Source of the DNA: Paracoccus saliphilus
GTDB lineage: Bacteria; Pseudomonadota; Alphaproteobacteria; Rhodobacterales; Rhodobacteraceae
Direction of reading: 5' to 3'
Length of the DNA stretch: 64,000 nt
Assembly (NCBI RefSeq): GCF_028553805.1
Contig: NZ_CP067140.1
Location: 3,286,001 to 3,350,000 of the forward strand
Part shown: in pieces, positions 18,041 to 26,249 of the stretch
Numbering within the stretch: position 1 is the stretch's first letter
Layout of the letters: every line of letters begins with the position of its first letter
Program-made: the position numbers and the translations under genes
Notes under the pieces: model-generated
Seen by the model: the letters and a program-made list of their open reading frames with translations, nothing else
Told to the model about the DNA's origin: nothing
Databases searched by the model: none

Positions 18041-18919
18041 CTAGCCCTTCCTGGTGTTGCGCGGTGCGATCAGGCTGACATAGAGCAACCAGCACGCCAC
18101 GATGGTAAGATAGAGGACCACGACCGAGATCGCCGAACCATAGCCGTAATTCGTGCGTGGAAAGACCTCCTTGAAGATATGCACCCCCAGGTAACGGGTT
18201 GCCGATCCGGGTCCGCCGCCGGTCAGCATCAGCACCTCGTCCACGGTGCGCAGCGCATCCATCAGGCGGATGAAGACGGTGGCGATGATGGCGGGACGGA
18301 TCATCGGCAGGGTGATGTGCCAGAATATCTGCCGCTTGTTCGCGCCGTCGATCTGCGCCTGCTCGAACGGGTCGGGAGGCAGCGATACCAGCGCGGCGAT
18401 CAGCGACAGCGTCACCAGTGGCGTCCAGTGCCAGATATCCATGATCACGGTCACGGTGAATGCCTGAAGGGCGCTTTGCCCGATATTCAGGTTATAGCCG
18501 AGCCAGTCATCCAGGATATTCGGCAGGATCCCGATGGAAGGCGTCGTCATCAATTTCCAGATCGATCCGACGATGATCGGCGCCATGATCAGCGGCAGGG
18601 TATGGATGGTGCGAAAGAACGCCTTGCCCGGGAAATCCCTCATGAAGGCCTGCGCCAGCGCATAACCGATGATCAGTTCCGAGACGACAGCGAAGAAGAC
18701 GAAGGCGATCGTCACGCCAAACGAGGCCAGGAACTGCGCGTCGAACACGACCCGGCGGTAGTTCTCGGCCCAGTTGAAGATCATGTCGGGATTGACCGCG
18801 AACGGGTTCCACTGGTGAAACGACACGAACAGGACATAGATGAATGGCACCACGCCAAAGAAGAAAAGAAGGATCAGCGTCGGGGCAAGAAGCGCCCAGC
18901 CCAGTGTCTTGGAATGCAT
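18041..18919 (-). CDS. polyol ABC transporter permease (SmoF type)
   Basis: A 292-residue permease of the MalF/SmoF family with six helices. An N-terminal helix ([20 protein letters not shown]) is followed by the family [14 protein letters not shown] stretch ([18 protein letters not shown]) near residue 110 and an EAA-type loop ([25 protein letters not shown]) near 195. It pairs with the SmoG-type permease. It is second in the operon after the binding-protein gene, from which it is separated by a 94-base gap containing a GC-rich hairpin. Confidence 0.87.
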   Translation of the reverse strand: MHSKTLGWALLAPTLILLFFFGVVPFIYVLFVSFHQWNPFAVNPDMIFNWAENYRRVVFDAQFLASFGVTIAFVFFAVVSELIIGYALAQAFMRDFPGKAFFRTIHTLPLIMAPIIVGSIWKLMTTPSIGILPNILDDWLGYNLNIGQSALQAFTVTVIMDIWHWTPLVTLSLIAALVSLPPDPFEQAQIDGANKRQIFWHITLPMIRPAIIATVFIRLMDALRTVDEVLMLTGGGPGSATRYLGVHIFKEVFPRTNYGYGSAISVVVLYLTIVACWLLYVSLIAPRNTRKG

Positions 18920-18980
18920 TGGCCTGTTCCCAACCTATTCGCGGACAGGCTGCCCCTGCCAGCGCCGTGCCGGATGAAGC

Positions 18981-19006
18981 GCCGCCGCGACCATCGCCGC
19001 GACGGC
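18981..19006 (-). terminator. intercistronic hairpin after the polyol binding protein
   Basis: On the transcribed strand, GCCGTCGCG and CGCGGCGGC (19006-18998 and 18989-18981) form a nine-pair stem including one G-T wobble, with an eight-base loop. It lies eight bases after the binding-protein stop and has no T-tract. This is the same position as the hairpins in the rha, peptide and TRAP operons. Confidence 0.5.
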
Positions 19007-19013
19007 AAGGCGG

Positions 19014-20450
19014 TTACTCGCGATAGCCGAGCGAGCTCAGCTCTTCCTCGGCCTTGGCGGCCATCTGGTCCAGCCCCTCGTCCGGGCCGATATCGCCGGT
19101 CAGGATCGAGTAGAAGATCGGGGCCGTCGCTTCGCGAACCTGCGCGTGGAAAGGATAGGCCGGTGCGCCGCCGAACAACTCGCCCTGATCGCGCAGCATG
19201 TCGAAATAGCCGCCCAGTTCCTCGTTCAGCGCCTGCACCTCGGGATCGTCATAGGTCGCGTCATTGGTGATCCGCGATCCGGCCAGCGCCCAATCCGCCT
19301 GCAATTCGTCCTGCGCGATATATTGCAGAAACAAAAGCGCGGCCTCCTTGTTCTTCGAGGTGACCGGCAGGCCGAAGGCACCGCCGTCATAGTAACCCAG
19401 ATAACCCTCGCCGCTCTCGGCATCCTCCAGCACACCTTCGGCCAGTGGCGGCAGGGCCACACCGACATTGCCGACGACCAGCGACTGGTTCTCGTCCGAG
19501 GCGATCCACGCCGCGTTCTCGCCGTAGACCAACCCCTGCGCGGCGCGACCGGCGGCAAAGGTGGTCGCCACTTCGGTCCATGTCGATTGCACCGACTCGG
19601 GCGGCGCGATGTCGCGCAGATGGAGCCACCATTTCAGCGCCTCCTTGGCTTCGGGAGAGTTCATCCTGCCGCCGTTCTCGACCGTGGCGGCATAGTTGTT
19701 CTCTGGGTCGATTCCCCAGTTATAGACGCCGAAAGTCGGCGCGACGGATTCGAAATATTCATACCACGATGCGGCATGGCCGGTATGGGCCTGAGCGGTT
19801 GCGCCCCACAGATCCATGTCGTGATCCTTGCCCCATTGGGTAAAGAACTCCGCGATCTCGGTATATTCCTCATGCGTCTTGGCAGGGGCCAGTTCGCGGC
19901 CGGTCTGCTCTTCGAACGCCGCCATGATCTCGGGATCCGAGAACAGGTCCGTGCGATAGAGATAGGGCTTGATGAAGGCCTCGACCGGCATGCCGTAAAG
20001 ATGGCCGTCATCGTCGCGGAAGAATTCGGCAAAGCTGGTCAGCATCGATTCTTCGAATGTCGGCGATTTGAGCTCTGGCTTCTCTTCCAGCGTGCCGGTG
20101 ATGTCGGTCAGGAAATCGCGGGCCAGATAGGCATAGACGATATCCTGTTCGATATAGACCATGTCATAGATGCCGGTTCCGGCCTCCATGTCCTTGATGG
20201 CCTTGTCATACATCTGGTCCCATGACGTGGTCTCGATATCGACGCGGATGCCGGTCAGCTCCTCGAATTGCGGAGCGAGCACGTCCTTGATGTAGTTCGA
20301 GGGTGGCGTCGCCTCGGTCACGCCGCGCAGGGTCACACCCTCGAACTGCGCCCCCGCCTCTTTCCAGAAACTGTCATCCTGCGCCGCGGCCATGCCGGCG
20401 GCAAATGACAGAGCCAGTGCCGAGGCACCGATCTTCAAAGCAATATTCAT
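19014..20450 (-). CDS. polyol ABC transporter substrate-binding protein
   Basis: A 478-residue family 1 extracellular binding protein. The signal peptide ends near residue 23 ([14 protein letters not shown]). The mature protein shows the expected two-lobe pattern, including [19 protein letters not shown] near residue 80 and [23 protein letters not shown] near 385. Its length is above the usual 410-440 of SBP family 1 and similar to SmoE-type proteins. It is the first gene of the polyol transport operon, divergent from the SorC regulator across a 204-base region with two operator-like palindromes. Confidence 0.87.
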   Translation of the reverse strand: MNIALKIGASALALSFAAGMAAAQDDSFWKEAGAQFEGVTLRGVTEATPPSNYIKDVLAPQFEELTGIRVDIETTSWDQMYDKAIKDMEAGTGIYDMVYIEQDIVYAYLARDFLTDITGTLEEKPELKSPTFEESMLTSFAEFFRDDDGHLYGMPVEAFIKPYLYRTDLFSDPEIMAAFEEQTGRELAPAKTHEEYTEIAEFFTQWGKDHDMDLWGATAQAHTGHAASWYEYFESVAPTFGVYNWGIDPENNYAATVENGGRMNSPEAKEALKWWLHLRDIAPPESVQSTWTEVATTFAAGRAAQGLVYGENAAWIASDENQSLVVGNVGVALPPLAEGVLEDAESGEGYLGYYDGGAFGLPVTSKNKEAALLFLQYIAQDELQADWALAGSRITNDATYDDPEVQALNEELGGYFDMLRDQGELFGGAPAYPFHAQVREATAPIFYSILTGDIGPDEGLDQMAAKAEEELSSLGYRE

Positions 20451-20534
20451 GATTGTATCCTCCCCTATGCGGGCCCTCCGCCTGCCGTGATGGGCATGTA
20501 TGCAGGTGGTTCCGCTTCGCCTCTGCCCGCATCA

Positions 20535-20548
20535 TGACAAATGTATGA
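20535..20548. promoter_or_regulatory. operator-like motif, transporter side
   Basis: TGACAAATGTATGA lies 85 bases before the binding-protein start. It shares ACAAATGTA with the site at 11601-11615 and matches the reverse complement of the perfect palindrome at 20588-20599 at most positions. Confidence 0.45.
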
Positions 20549-20587
20549 GCAACCATGCAAGAGGAAATTGCGTTTGTAAGTTATATT

Positions 20588-20600
20588 ATACAATTGTATG
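20588..20600. promoter_or_regulatory. palindromic operator before the SorC regulator
   Basis: ATACAATTGTAT is a perfect 12-bp palindrome (20588-20599), followed by G. It lies 55 bases before the regulator start in the divergent region. Together with TGACAAATGTATGA about 50 bases away it could support looping by a tetrameric SorC protein. Binding is inferred. Confidence 0.5.
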
Positions 20601-20654
20601 GCCGGTGCATTCAGCGCCTTGACGAATTTTCGAAACTCGTGATGGGATACACAG

Positions 20655-21608
20655 ATGGATAATATCGATATTTCAGAAGAAGATGCGTTTCTCGCCCAGG
20701 TCTGCTGGCAATATTACGTCAACGAATTGACCCAAGCCGAAATCGCCAAATATCTGGGGGTCACGCGACTGCGTGTCAATCAGGCCATCCAGAAGGCGAA
20801 ATCGACCGGAGCTGTCCGAGTGCAGATCGAGTCGCCCTATCTGCCGCGGATTGAATTGCAGGAAAGGCTGCAGGAACGTTTCGGTCTGCGCCGGGTCCAG
20901 GTCGCCCCCACCCACCCGCAGATCTACGATTTCCATCGCCCGGCGGGTGCTGCGCTGGCCAGCTACATGCTCGACCGGGTGAAATCAGGGGAATGGCGCA
21001 GGATCGGGGTCTCATGGGGGATGACCTTGCAGGCCACCATCGACCGCCTTCCCAAGCTGTCCATGCCGGATGTCGAGATCATCTCGATGATCGGTGGCAC
21101 AAGCCGGGGAGAGATGTTCAATTCCTTCGGCATCGCATCGGGTTTTGCAGAGCGTTTCGGGGCAAGATACTCACTTCTGGCCGCGCCGATTTTCCTGGGT
21201 GAAGAGGTCGAACGCCGCGCATTCCTGGCGCAGGAAAATTTCGAGAAACATTTCAAGAAGCTCGAAACACTGGATGCCGCGATCCTGACAGCCAGCAATA
21301 TCTCGGCGAAATCCTACCTGATCTCTTCGGGTCTGCCCGAGGGCGTCACATCCGAAGGGTTGATCGCATCCGGGGCCATCGGCGATGTGGTCTGCCGCTT
21401 TCTCGATATCGATGGCAAGCTGGTCTCGGACAAGCTGGACCGGCAGACGATAGGGATCGAACTGGAGATCCTGAAATCCGTGCCGGACCGAATCCTGGCG
21501 GCAGCGGGACCGCACAAGGTGGACATCATTCGAGTCATCGCCAGCCAAGGCATCGCCACGACATTGATCACCGATGACGTGACCGCAAAGCTACTGCTGG
21601 ACGAATAG
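20655..21608 (+). CDS. SorC-family sugar/polyol-responsive regulator
   Basis: A 317-residue SorC/DeoR-like regulator. An N-terminal helix-turn-helix (YVNELTQAEIAKYLGVTRLRVNQAIQKAK at about residues 18-46) is followed by a sugar-binding domain with ISMIGGTSRGEMFN near residue 147, GAIGDVVCRFLD near 245 and the typical ending VIASQGIATTLITDDVTAKLLL. The ATG at 20655 gives MDNIDISEEDAFLAQVCW, a normal family start. It is transcribed divergently from the polyol ABC operon and probably controls it, and perhaps the SDR operon too. Effector is presumably a polyol or its phosphate. Confidence 0.85.
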   Translation: MDNIDISEEDAFLAQVCWQYYVNELTQAEIAKYLGVTRLRVNQAIQKAKSTGAVRVQIESPYLPRIELQERLQERFGLRRVQVAPTHPQIYDFHRPAGAALASYMLDRVKSGEWRRIGVSWGMTLQATIDRLPKLSMPDVEIISMIGGTSRGEMFNSFGIASGFAERFGARYSLLAAPIFLGEEVERRAFLAQENFEKHFKKLETLDAAILTASNISAKSYLISSGLPEGVTSEGLIASGAIGDVVCRFLDIDGKLVSDKLDRQTIGIELEILKSVPDRILAAAGPHKVDIIRVIASQGIATTLITDDVTAKLLLDE

Positions 21609-21638
21609 TGCCGGGCATCCCGGTCTTTATTCCCTGCC

Positions 21639-22610
21639 TCAGAGCCTTCCGACCTCGACAGTCTTGGCACCTTTCGCCTTGGCGAGAAGGCACAACCAGT
21701 CATGGGCCACGGTTGCGGCCGCAATCGCGGTGATCTCTGAATGATCATACGGGGGCGAAACCTCGACGATATCCAGCCCCACCAGGTTCAGACCGCCAAG
21801 GCCGCGAATGAATTCCAGCGCCTGCCACGAGGCGAGTCCCCCCGGCACAGGAGTCCCCGTTCCGGGAGCAAAAGCCGGGTCCATACCGTCAACGTCGAAA
21901 GAAATGTAAACCGGAGCATCACCGACTCGCTCGCGCGCCACCTGAATGGCGGCGTCGATGCCGTTGCGATGAATCCACGGACTGGTCAGGATCTCGAAGC
22001 CGAAATCCTCGTCATTGAAGGTCCGCAGGCCGACCTGCGTGGACTTGCTGACATCGATGATCCCTTCGCGCGCAGCACGCAGGAACATGCTGCCATGGTC
22101 AAATTGCACCCCGTCATCTTCCCATGTGTCGCAATGGGCGTCGAACTGGATCAGCGCAACCGGCCCGTGCTTTTTCGCATGTGCTCTGAGCAACGGATAA
22201 GCGATCGAGTGATCCCCGCCCAGGGCCAGCGTCCGGGCACCGCCTTGCAGGATTTCATCGGCATGGGCCTCTATTGCCGGGCGGACGGTTTCGGGATGGT
22301 GCGGGTCCAGATGCACATCCCCGTAATCCACGACCGACAGGATTTCGAAAGGATCGAAGCCGAATGGAAACGCCTTCAGTTCGGCCAGTTGAACAGAGGC
22401 GGCTCGGATCGCCTGCGGCCCCAACCGGCAGCCGGGCCGAAAGGTGACCGCATTGTCATAAGGCACCCCGGTCACGGCAACATCGACCCCTTCCAGATCA
22501 CGGCTGTAATTGCGGCGCAGAAAGCTGAGCACACCGCCATAGGTCATCTCGTGCCAGCGGCCCTTGGTCGTGTCCTTGCGGCGAAAGGCCTGGTCACCCT
22601 TGCTCGGCAT
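21639..22610 (-). CDS. speB: agmatinase-family ureohydrolase
   Basis: A 323-residue ureohydrolase. Binuclear manganese motifs are LALGGDHSIAYPLL near residue 127, IQFDAHCDTWEDDG near 152 and YISFDVDGMDPAFAPGTGTP near 238. Length and the N-terminal GVLSFLRRNYSRDLEGVDVAVTGVPYDN resemble proteobacterial agmatinases, which split agmatine to putrescine and urea. It is 75 bases downstream of a PuuB-like oxidase gene and the same strand as puuA-puuB, consistent with feeding putrescine into that route. Guanidinobutyrase or another guanidino substrate cannot be excluded from motifs alone. Confidence 0.82.
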   Translation of the reverse strand: MPSKGDQAFRRKDTTKGRWHEMTYGGVLSFLRRNYSRDLEGVDVAVTGVPYDNAVTFRPGCRLGPQAIRAASVQLAELKAFPFGFDPFEILSVVDYGDVHLDPHHPETVRPAIEAHADEILQGGARTLALGGDHSIAYPLLRAHAKKHGPVALIQFDAHCDTWEDDGVQFDHGSMFLRAAREGIIDVSKSTQVGLRTFNDEDFGFEILTSPWIHRNGIDAAIQVARERVGDAPVYISFDVDGMDPAFAPGTGTPVPGGLASWQALEFIRGLGGLNLVGLDIVEVSPPYDHSEITAIAAATVAHDWLCLLAKAKGAKTVEVGRL

Positions 22611-22684
22611 GTTCCTTGCTCCTGTCGATTCGCGATGTAGTCGCGATCATATCCCGCGCCCCTTATCCGGCATTTGCTGCTCGA

Positions 22685-23995
22685 TTAAAATCCGAGCCTG
22701 TCGCGCAGCGCATACCACCATGAGCCAACCATGGAGTAAGGCACCCGGAACATCCGTCCGCCGGGGAACGGATACCAGGGGACATTGTCGAACACGTCGA
22801 AACGGGTCAGATCGCCGTCAATTGCCTCGGACAGGATCCGTCCGAAAGTGTGGGAACCGGTGACGCCGTGGCCGGAATAGCCATGCGCGAAATAGGTGTT
22901 GTTTCCGATCCGGCCCATTTGCGGCACGCGGCTGAAGGAGAGTGCGAAATTCCCGCTCCAGGCATAGTCGATCCGGATGTCTTTCAACTGCGGAAAGACC
23001 TTGTGCAGATTGGGCCGCAGCTTGGCCTCGATATCGCTTGGATCCGTGCCGCCATAGACCGTTCCGCCGCCGAAAAGCAGGCGCTTGTCGCCGGACAGAC
23101 GATAATAGTCGAGAATATAGCGGATATCCTCGACACAAGCATCCCGCGGCAGAAGTGAATGGGCGCGCTCTTCGCCGAGCGGCTCTGTCGCCATGACCTG
23201 CGTCGATACGGGCATCACGCGCGACGTCAGCGTCGGCACCACGTGGCCAAGATAGGCATTTCCGCAAAGTACGAGCGTCTTGCAGGTCATCTCGCCCTTG
23301 TCGGTTTTCACGACCGGTTTCTCGGCCTCGGTATCGACATCGATCACGGGCGACATCTCGTAGATCGTGCCGCCAAGCTTCTCGAAAGCCGCGGCCTCGC
23401 CGAGGGCCAGGTTGAGCGGGTGCATATGGCCGCCGGTATAATCGATCAGCCCGCCCTCGTAGAGATCGGAGTTAACGTGTTCGCGCAGCTGGTTCCTATC
23501 CAGAAGCTCCTGGTTCTTGATACCGTAGCTAGCCCATAGCTTCATCCGCTCTTCCAGCTCTTTCATGTGAGCCTTGGTCAGACCGGTGAAAATATTCAGA
23601 TCCTTCAGATCGCATTGGATGTCATAGGTCTTGACCCGCTCGCGGATGATCTCTCCGCCCTCCTGGACCAATCCGGCAACGAATGTGGCAGTGTCCTGGC
23701 CATAGCGTTTCCGGATGGTTTGCAGGCTCGCGTTCAGCCCGTTGACGATCTGCCCGCCATTGCGGCCCGAGGCCCCCCAACCGACCCGCGCGCCCTCGAT
23801 GATCGCGACCTTGTAGCCCTTTTCGACAAGGTGAAGCCCGGTGGACAGCCCGCTGTAACCGGCGCCGACGATACAGATGTCGATCTCGTCCTTGCCCGTC
23901 AGTCGGGACCGGTCGGGCGACGGGTTGGCCGAGGCAGCATAATAGCTGTTGGTGTGGCTGCCGTCACCGGCATAGGGATGCGTCATAGCGTTCAT
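22685..23995 (-). CDS. puuB: gamma-glutamylputrescine oxidase-like FAD enzyme
   Basis: A 436-residue flavoprotein of the DAO/PuuB family. The N-terminal FAD motif IDICIVGAGYSGLSTGLHLVEKGY lies near residue 35, followed by ARVGWGASGRNGGQIVNG near 70. The C-terminus carries FAHGYSGHGVTGSHTFGRI, the second FAD segment. In E. coli PuuB oxidises gamma-glutamylputrescine to the aldehyde with release of ammonia and hydrogen peroxide. The ATG at 23995 overlaps the upstream puuA stop as ATGA, so the two are translationally coupled. Neither a PuuC aldehyde dehydrogenase nor a PuuD hydrolase is encoded in the window. Confidence 0.82.
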   Translation of the reverse strand: MNAMTHPYAGDGSHTNSYYAASANPSPDRSRLTGKDEIDICIVGAGYSGLSTGLHLVEKGYKVAIIEGARVGWGASGRNGGQIVNGLNASLQTIRKRYGQDTATFVAGLVQEGGEIIRERVKTYDIQCDLKDLNIFTGLTKAHMKELEERMKLWASYGIKNQELLDRNQLREHVNSDLYEGGLIDYTGGHMHPLNLALGEAAAFEKLGGTIYEMSPVIDVDTEAEKPVVKTDKGEMTCKTLVLCGNAYLGHVVPTLTSRVMPVSTQVMATEPLGEERAHSLLPRDACVEDIRYILDYYRLSGDKRLLFGGGTVYGGTDPSDIEAKLRPNLHKVFPQLKDIRIDYAWSGNFALSFSRVPQMGRIGNNTYFAHGYSGHGVTGSHTFGRILSEAIDGDLTRFDVFDNVPWYPFPGGRMFRVPYSMVGSWWYALRDRLGF

Positions 23996-25344
23996 CACAC
24001 GACCTCCAGATAGGAGTGATACTCGAAATCGGTTACATGCCGGCCGAAGCGCTTGCTTTCCTGTGTCTTGCACTCGACCAGCATGGTCTGAAGCCGCTTG
24101 GAAAACACCTCGGGGACATGCTTTCCCCGGGCAAAGGCGTCGATGGCACTGGCCCAGTCTAATGCGAGATGCGGCAGATCCAGGCGATAGGCATCCCCGA
24201 CGATGGCAGGAGGCGGCACCATATCGTTCTCGATCCCGATCAGCGCACCGCCCAGGATGCTGGTCAGCACCAGATAGGGGTTGGCATCCGCCCCGGCGAC
24301 CCGATGCTCGATCCGCCGCGCCTTGTGGCTTCCACCGGGAATGCGGATGGCGGCGGTGCGGTTCTCATAGCCCCATGCGGCCTTGGTGGGCGCATGCGTT
24401 CCCGGCATCAGGCGGCGATAGGAATTCTCATGCGGGGCGAAAGTCAGGCTGTTTTCCTGCATCGTCGCGAGCAATCCAGCCACAGCGTTGTGCATGAGCG
24501 GCGAGCCCTCTTCTCCACCGTTGTCAAAGACATTATCGCCATGTTCGTCGAGCAGCGAGAAATGCACATGAAGCCCGCTACCGGCGCGGTCCCCATAGGG
24601 TTTGGCCATGAAGGTGCCGGCATATCCGTGCTTGCGCGCGATCCCGCGCACCACCCGCTTGAACAGCACCGCATCATCCGCTGCACGCAAAGGATCGCCG
24701 ACATGTTTCAAGTTGATCTCGAATTGCCCGGCCCCGTTTTCGGAAATCGCCGCATCCGCCGGGATCCCCTGCGCGGCGCAGGCATCGTAGACATCGTTCA
24801 GAAAGCCGTCGAAATGCTGCAATTCGTCCAGCGACAGAACGTCGTCCGTATCCAGGCGCTTGCCTGTCACCGGAGAACGCGGCGCATCAGGCCGGTCGCC
24901 CGACGGATCGCACAGGTAGAACTCCAGTTCGGTCGCGACGACAGGGGTCAGTCCCCTGGCCTTGTAGCGATCGGCGATCCGCCCCAGGGCACGGCGGGGA
25001 TCTCCCTCGAACGGCGTGCCATCCTCTCGCCGCATCCACAGCATCGCCATCGCCGTGGGACGTTTCGACCAAGTAATCGGCAGCAGGTCCCGGCCCGTGA
25101 AATCACACAGCCCGTCTGAATCGCCGGTCTCGAACAGCAATTCGCTGTTCTCGATATCCTCGCCCCAGATATCCACGCCCACGACCGAAAGCGGCATCCG
25201 CATCCCGCCCTCGACGACGTTATCCGCGTGATCGACCGGAACCCGCTTGCCGCGCAGGGTGCCGTTCAGATCGCAGACACAGGCAAAGATCGCCTCGATC
25301 TCCGGTCGATCCCTCAGCCATTTTTTCGCGCGGTTGGCAGGCAT
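23995..25344 (-). CDS. puuA: gamma-glutamylputrescine synthetase-like glutamine synthetase
   Basis: A 449-residue member of the glutamine synthetase superfamily. Visible motifs are VVATELEFYLCDPSG near residue 135, SENGAGQFEINLKH near 200, GSGLHVHFSLLDEHG near 245, RLMPGTHAPTKAAWGYENRTAAIRIPG near 310-335. Linkage with a PuuB-like oxidase favours the polyamine ligase (putrescine plus glutamate plus ATP) over nitrogen assimilation. The N-terminal domain carries a non-GlnA sequence (KKWLRDRPEIEAIFACVCDLNGTLRGKR shape). It is the first gene of the operon, divergent from a GntR regulator. Confidence 0.82.
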   Translation of the reverse strand: MPANRAKKWLRDRPEIEAIFACVCDLNGTLRGKRVPVDHADNVVEGGMRMPLSVVGVDIWGEDIENSELLFETGDSDGLCDFTGRDLLPITWSKRPTAMAMLWMRREDGTPFEGDPRRALGRIADRYKARGLTPVVATELEFYLCDPSGDRPDAPRSPVTGKRLDTDDVLSLDELQHFDGFLNDVYDACAAQGIPADAAISENGAGQFEINLKHVGDPLRAADDAVLFKRVVRGIARKHGYAGTFMAKPYGDRAGSGLHVHFSLLDEHGDNVFDNGGEEGSPLMHNAVAGLLATMQENSLTFAPHENSYRRLMPGTHAPTKAAWGYENRTAAIRIPGGSHKARRIEHRVAGADANPYLVLTSILGGALIGIENDMVPPPAIVGDAYRLDLPHLALDWASAIDAFARGKHVPEVFSKRLQTMLVECKTQESKRFGRHVTDFEYHSYLEVV

Positions 25345-25357
25345 GATTTTTCCTTAA

Positions 25358-25384
25358 TGATACCAATTATAAAATTGTGATACC
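25358..25384. promoter_or_regulatory. putative GntR operator between puuA and its regulator
   Basis: TGATACC occurs at 25358-25364 and again at 25378-25384, exactly 20 bp (two helical turns) apart. Between them CAATT and AATTG (25364-25368, 25373-25377) form an inverted repeat. The position just upstream of puuA and before the divergent GntR gene suggests repression by that protein. Confidence 0.5.
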
Positions 25385-25467
25385 TTTTTATGATTTACTA
25401 TATCAATCCTTCCCAGAGTCAATGTTTTCCGCATATAGTCGGGATCGAGCATTGGACGGATTCTCGC

Positions 25468-26184
25468 ATGGGCAATAAACAAGACCTGAAGATTCCTGAC
25501 ATTCCCTTGGACAAGGACCGCACAACCCAGGAACATGTCTATTCACGCCTGCGCTATGCGATCATGACCGGGGCCATCCCGCCGGGGACCAGCCTGACGA
25601 TGCGCGGCCTTGCCCAAGGACTGAACCTCAGCCCGACCCCGATCCGTGAAGCGGTTCGCCGGCTAAGCTCCGAGCATGCGATCAGGATTCTCGAGAACCG
25701 TCGGATGCAGATCCCCGCAATGACCCTTGGCCGCTTCGAGGAATTGGTGGCGCTGCGCATTACTCTCGAAACTCACGCCGCCGAGCGCTCCCTCCCCTAT
25801 ATATCTGATATATTTATAGAAACGCTAACGGCCATCGATAAGGAAATGGACCTGGCGATATCTGATAACGATCTTGACCGGCTGACGATCCTGAATCAGC
25901 AATTCCATCGGTCGCTCTATACGATCAATCCTCACCAGGTCTCCATGCCGGCAATCGAAAGCATCTGGCTGCAACTTGGGCCTTTCCAGCGGCAGGTCAT
26001 CGAACATGTTGCGGAATTCTACAAGGTCGATCGGCACAAGGAACTTTTGGAGGCCCTGAAAGCCCGCGATGCCACCGCCCTAAGGGCTGCAACGGAAGAC
26101 GATATCAGCGAAGGAGTAAGCCATAGCGGTCACCAGTTGCTGATCCGGGCAGCGTCGGGTCATCAGATGGGCTCAGTCGATTGA
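25468..26184 (+). CDS. GntR-family regulator (FCD) of the putrescine genes
   Basis: A 238-residue GntR regulator. The winged helix spans about residues 20-85 (HVYSRLRYAIMTGAIPPGTSLTMRGLAQ, then LSPTPIREAVRRLSSE). The rest is an FCD ligand domain with LEENRRMQIPAMTLGRFEELVALRITLETHAAERS-like sequence near 85-115. The ATG at 25468 (MGNKQDLKIPD) is preferred over 25390, which would add 26 residues running through the promoter region. It is divergent from puuA-puuB-speB, so it is probably their regulator, with a polyamine-related effector (inference). Confidence 0.78.
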   Translation: MGNKQDLKIPDIPLDKDRTTQEHVYSRLRYAIMTGAIPPGTSLTMRGLAQGLNLSPTPIREAVRRLSSEHAIRILENRRMQIPAMTLGRFEELVALRITLETHAAERSLPYISDIFIETLTAIDKEMDLAISDNDLDRLTILNQQFHRSLYTINPHQVSMPAIESIWLQLGPFQRQVIEHVAEFYKVDRHKELLEALKARDATALRAATEDDISEGVSHSGHQLLIRAASGHQMGSVD

Positions 26185-26249
26185 GATGTTCCGTCTGCAT
26201 TTAGATGAAAACATCGGCCATTTGCCGCCTTCGGTACTTTGGAAGGTTG

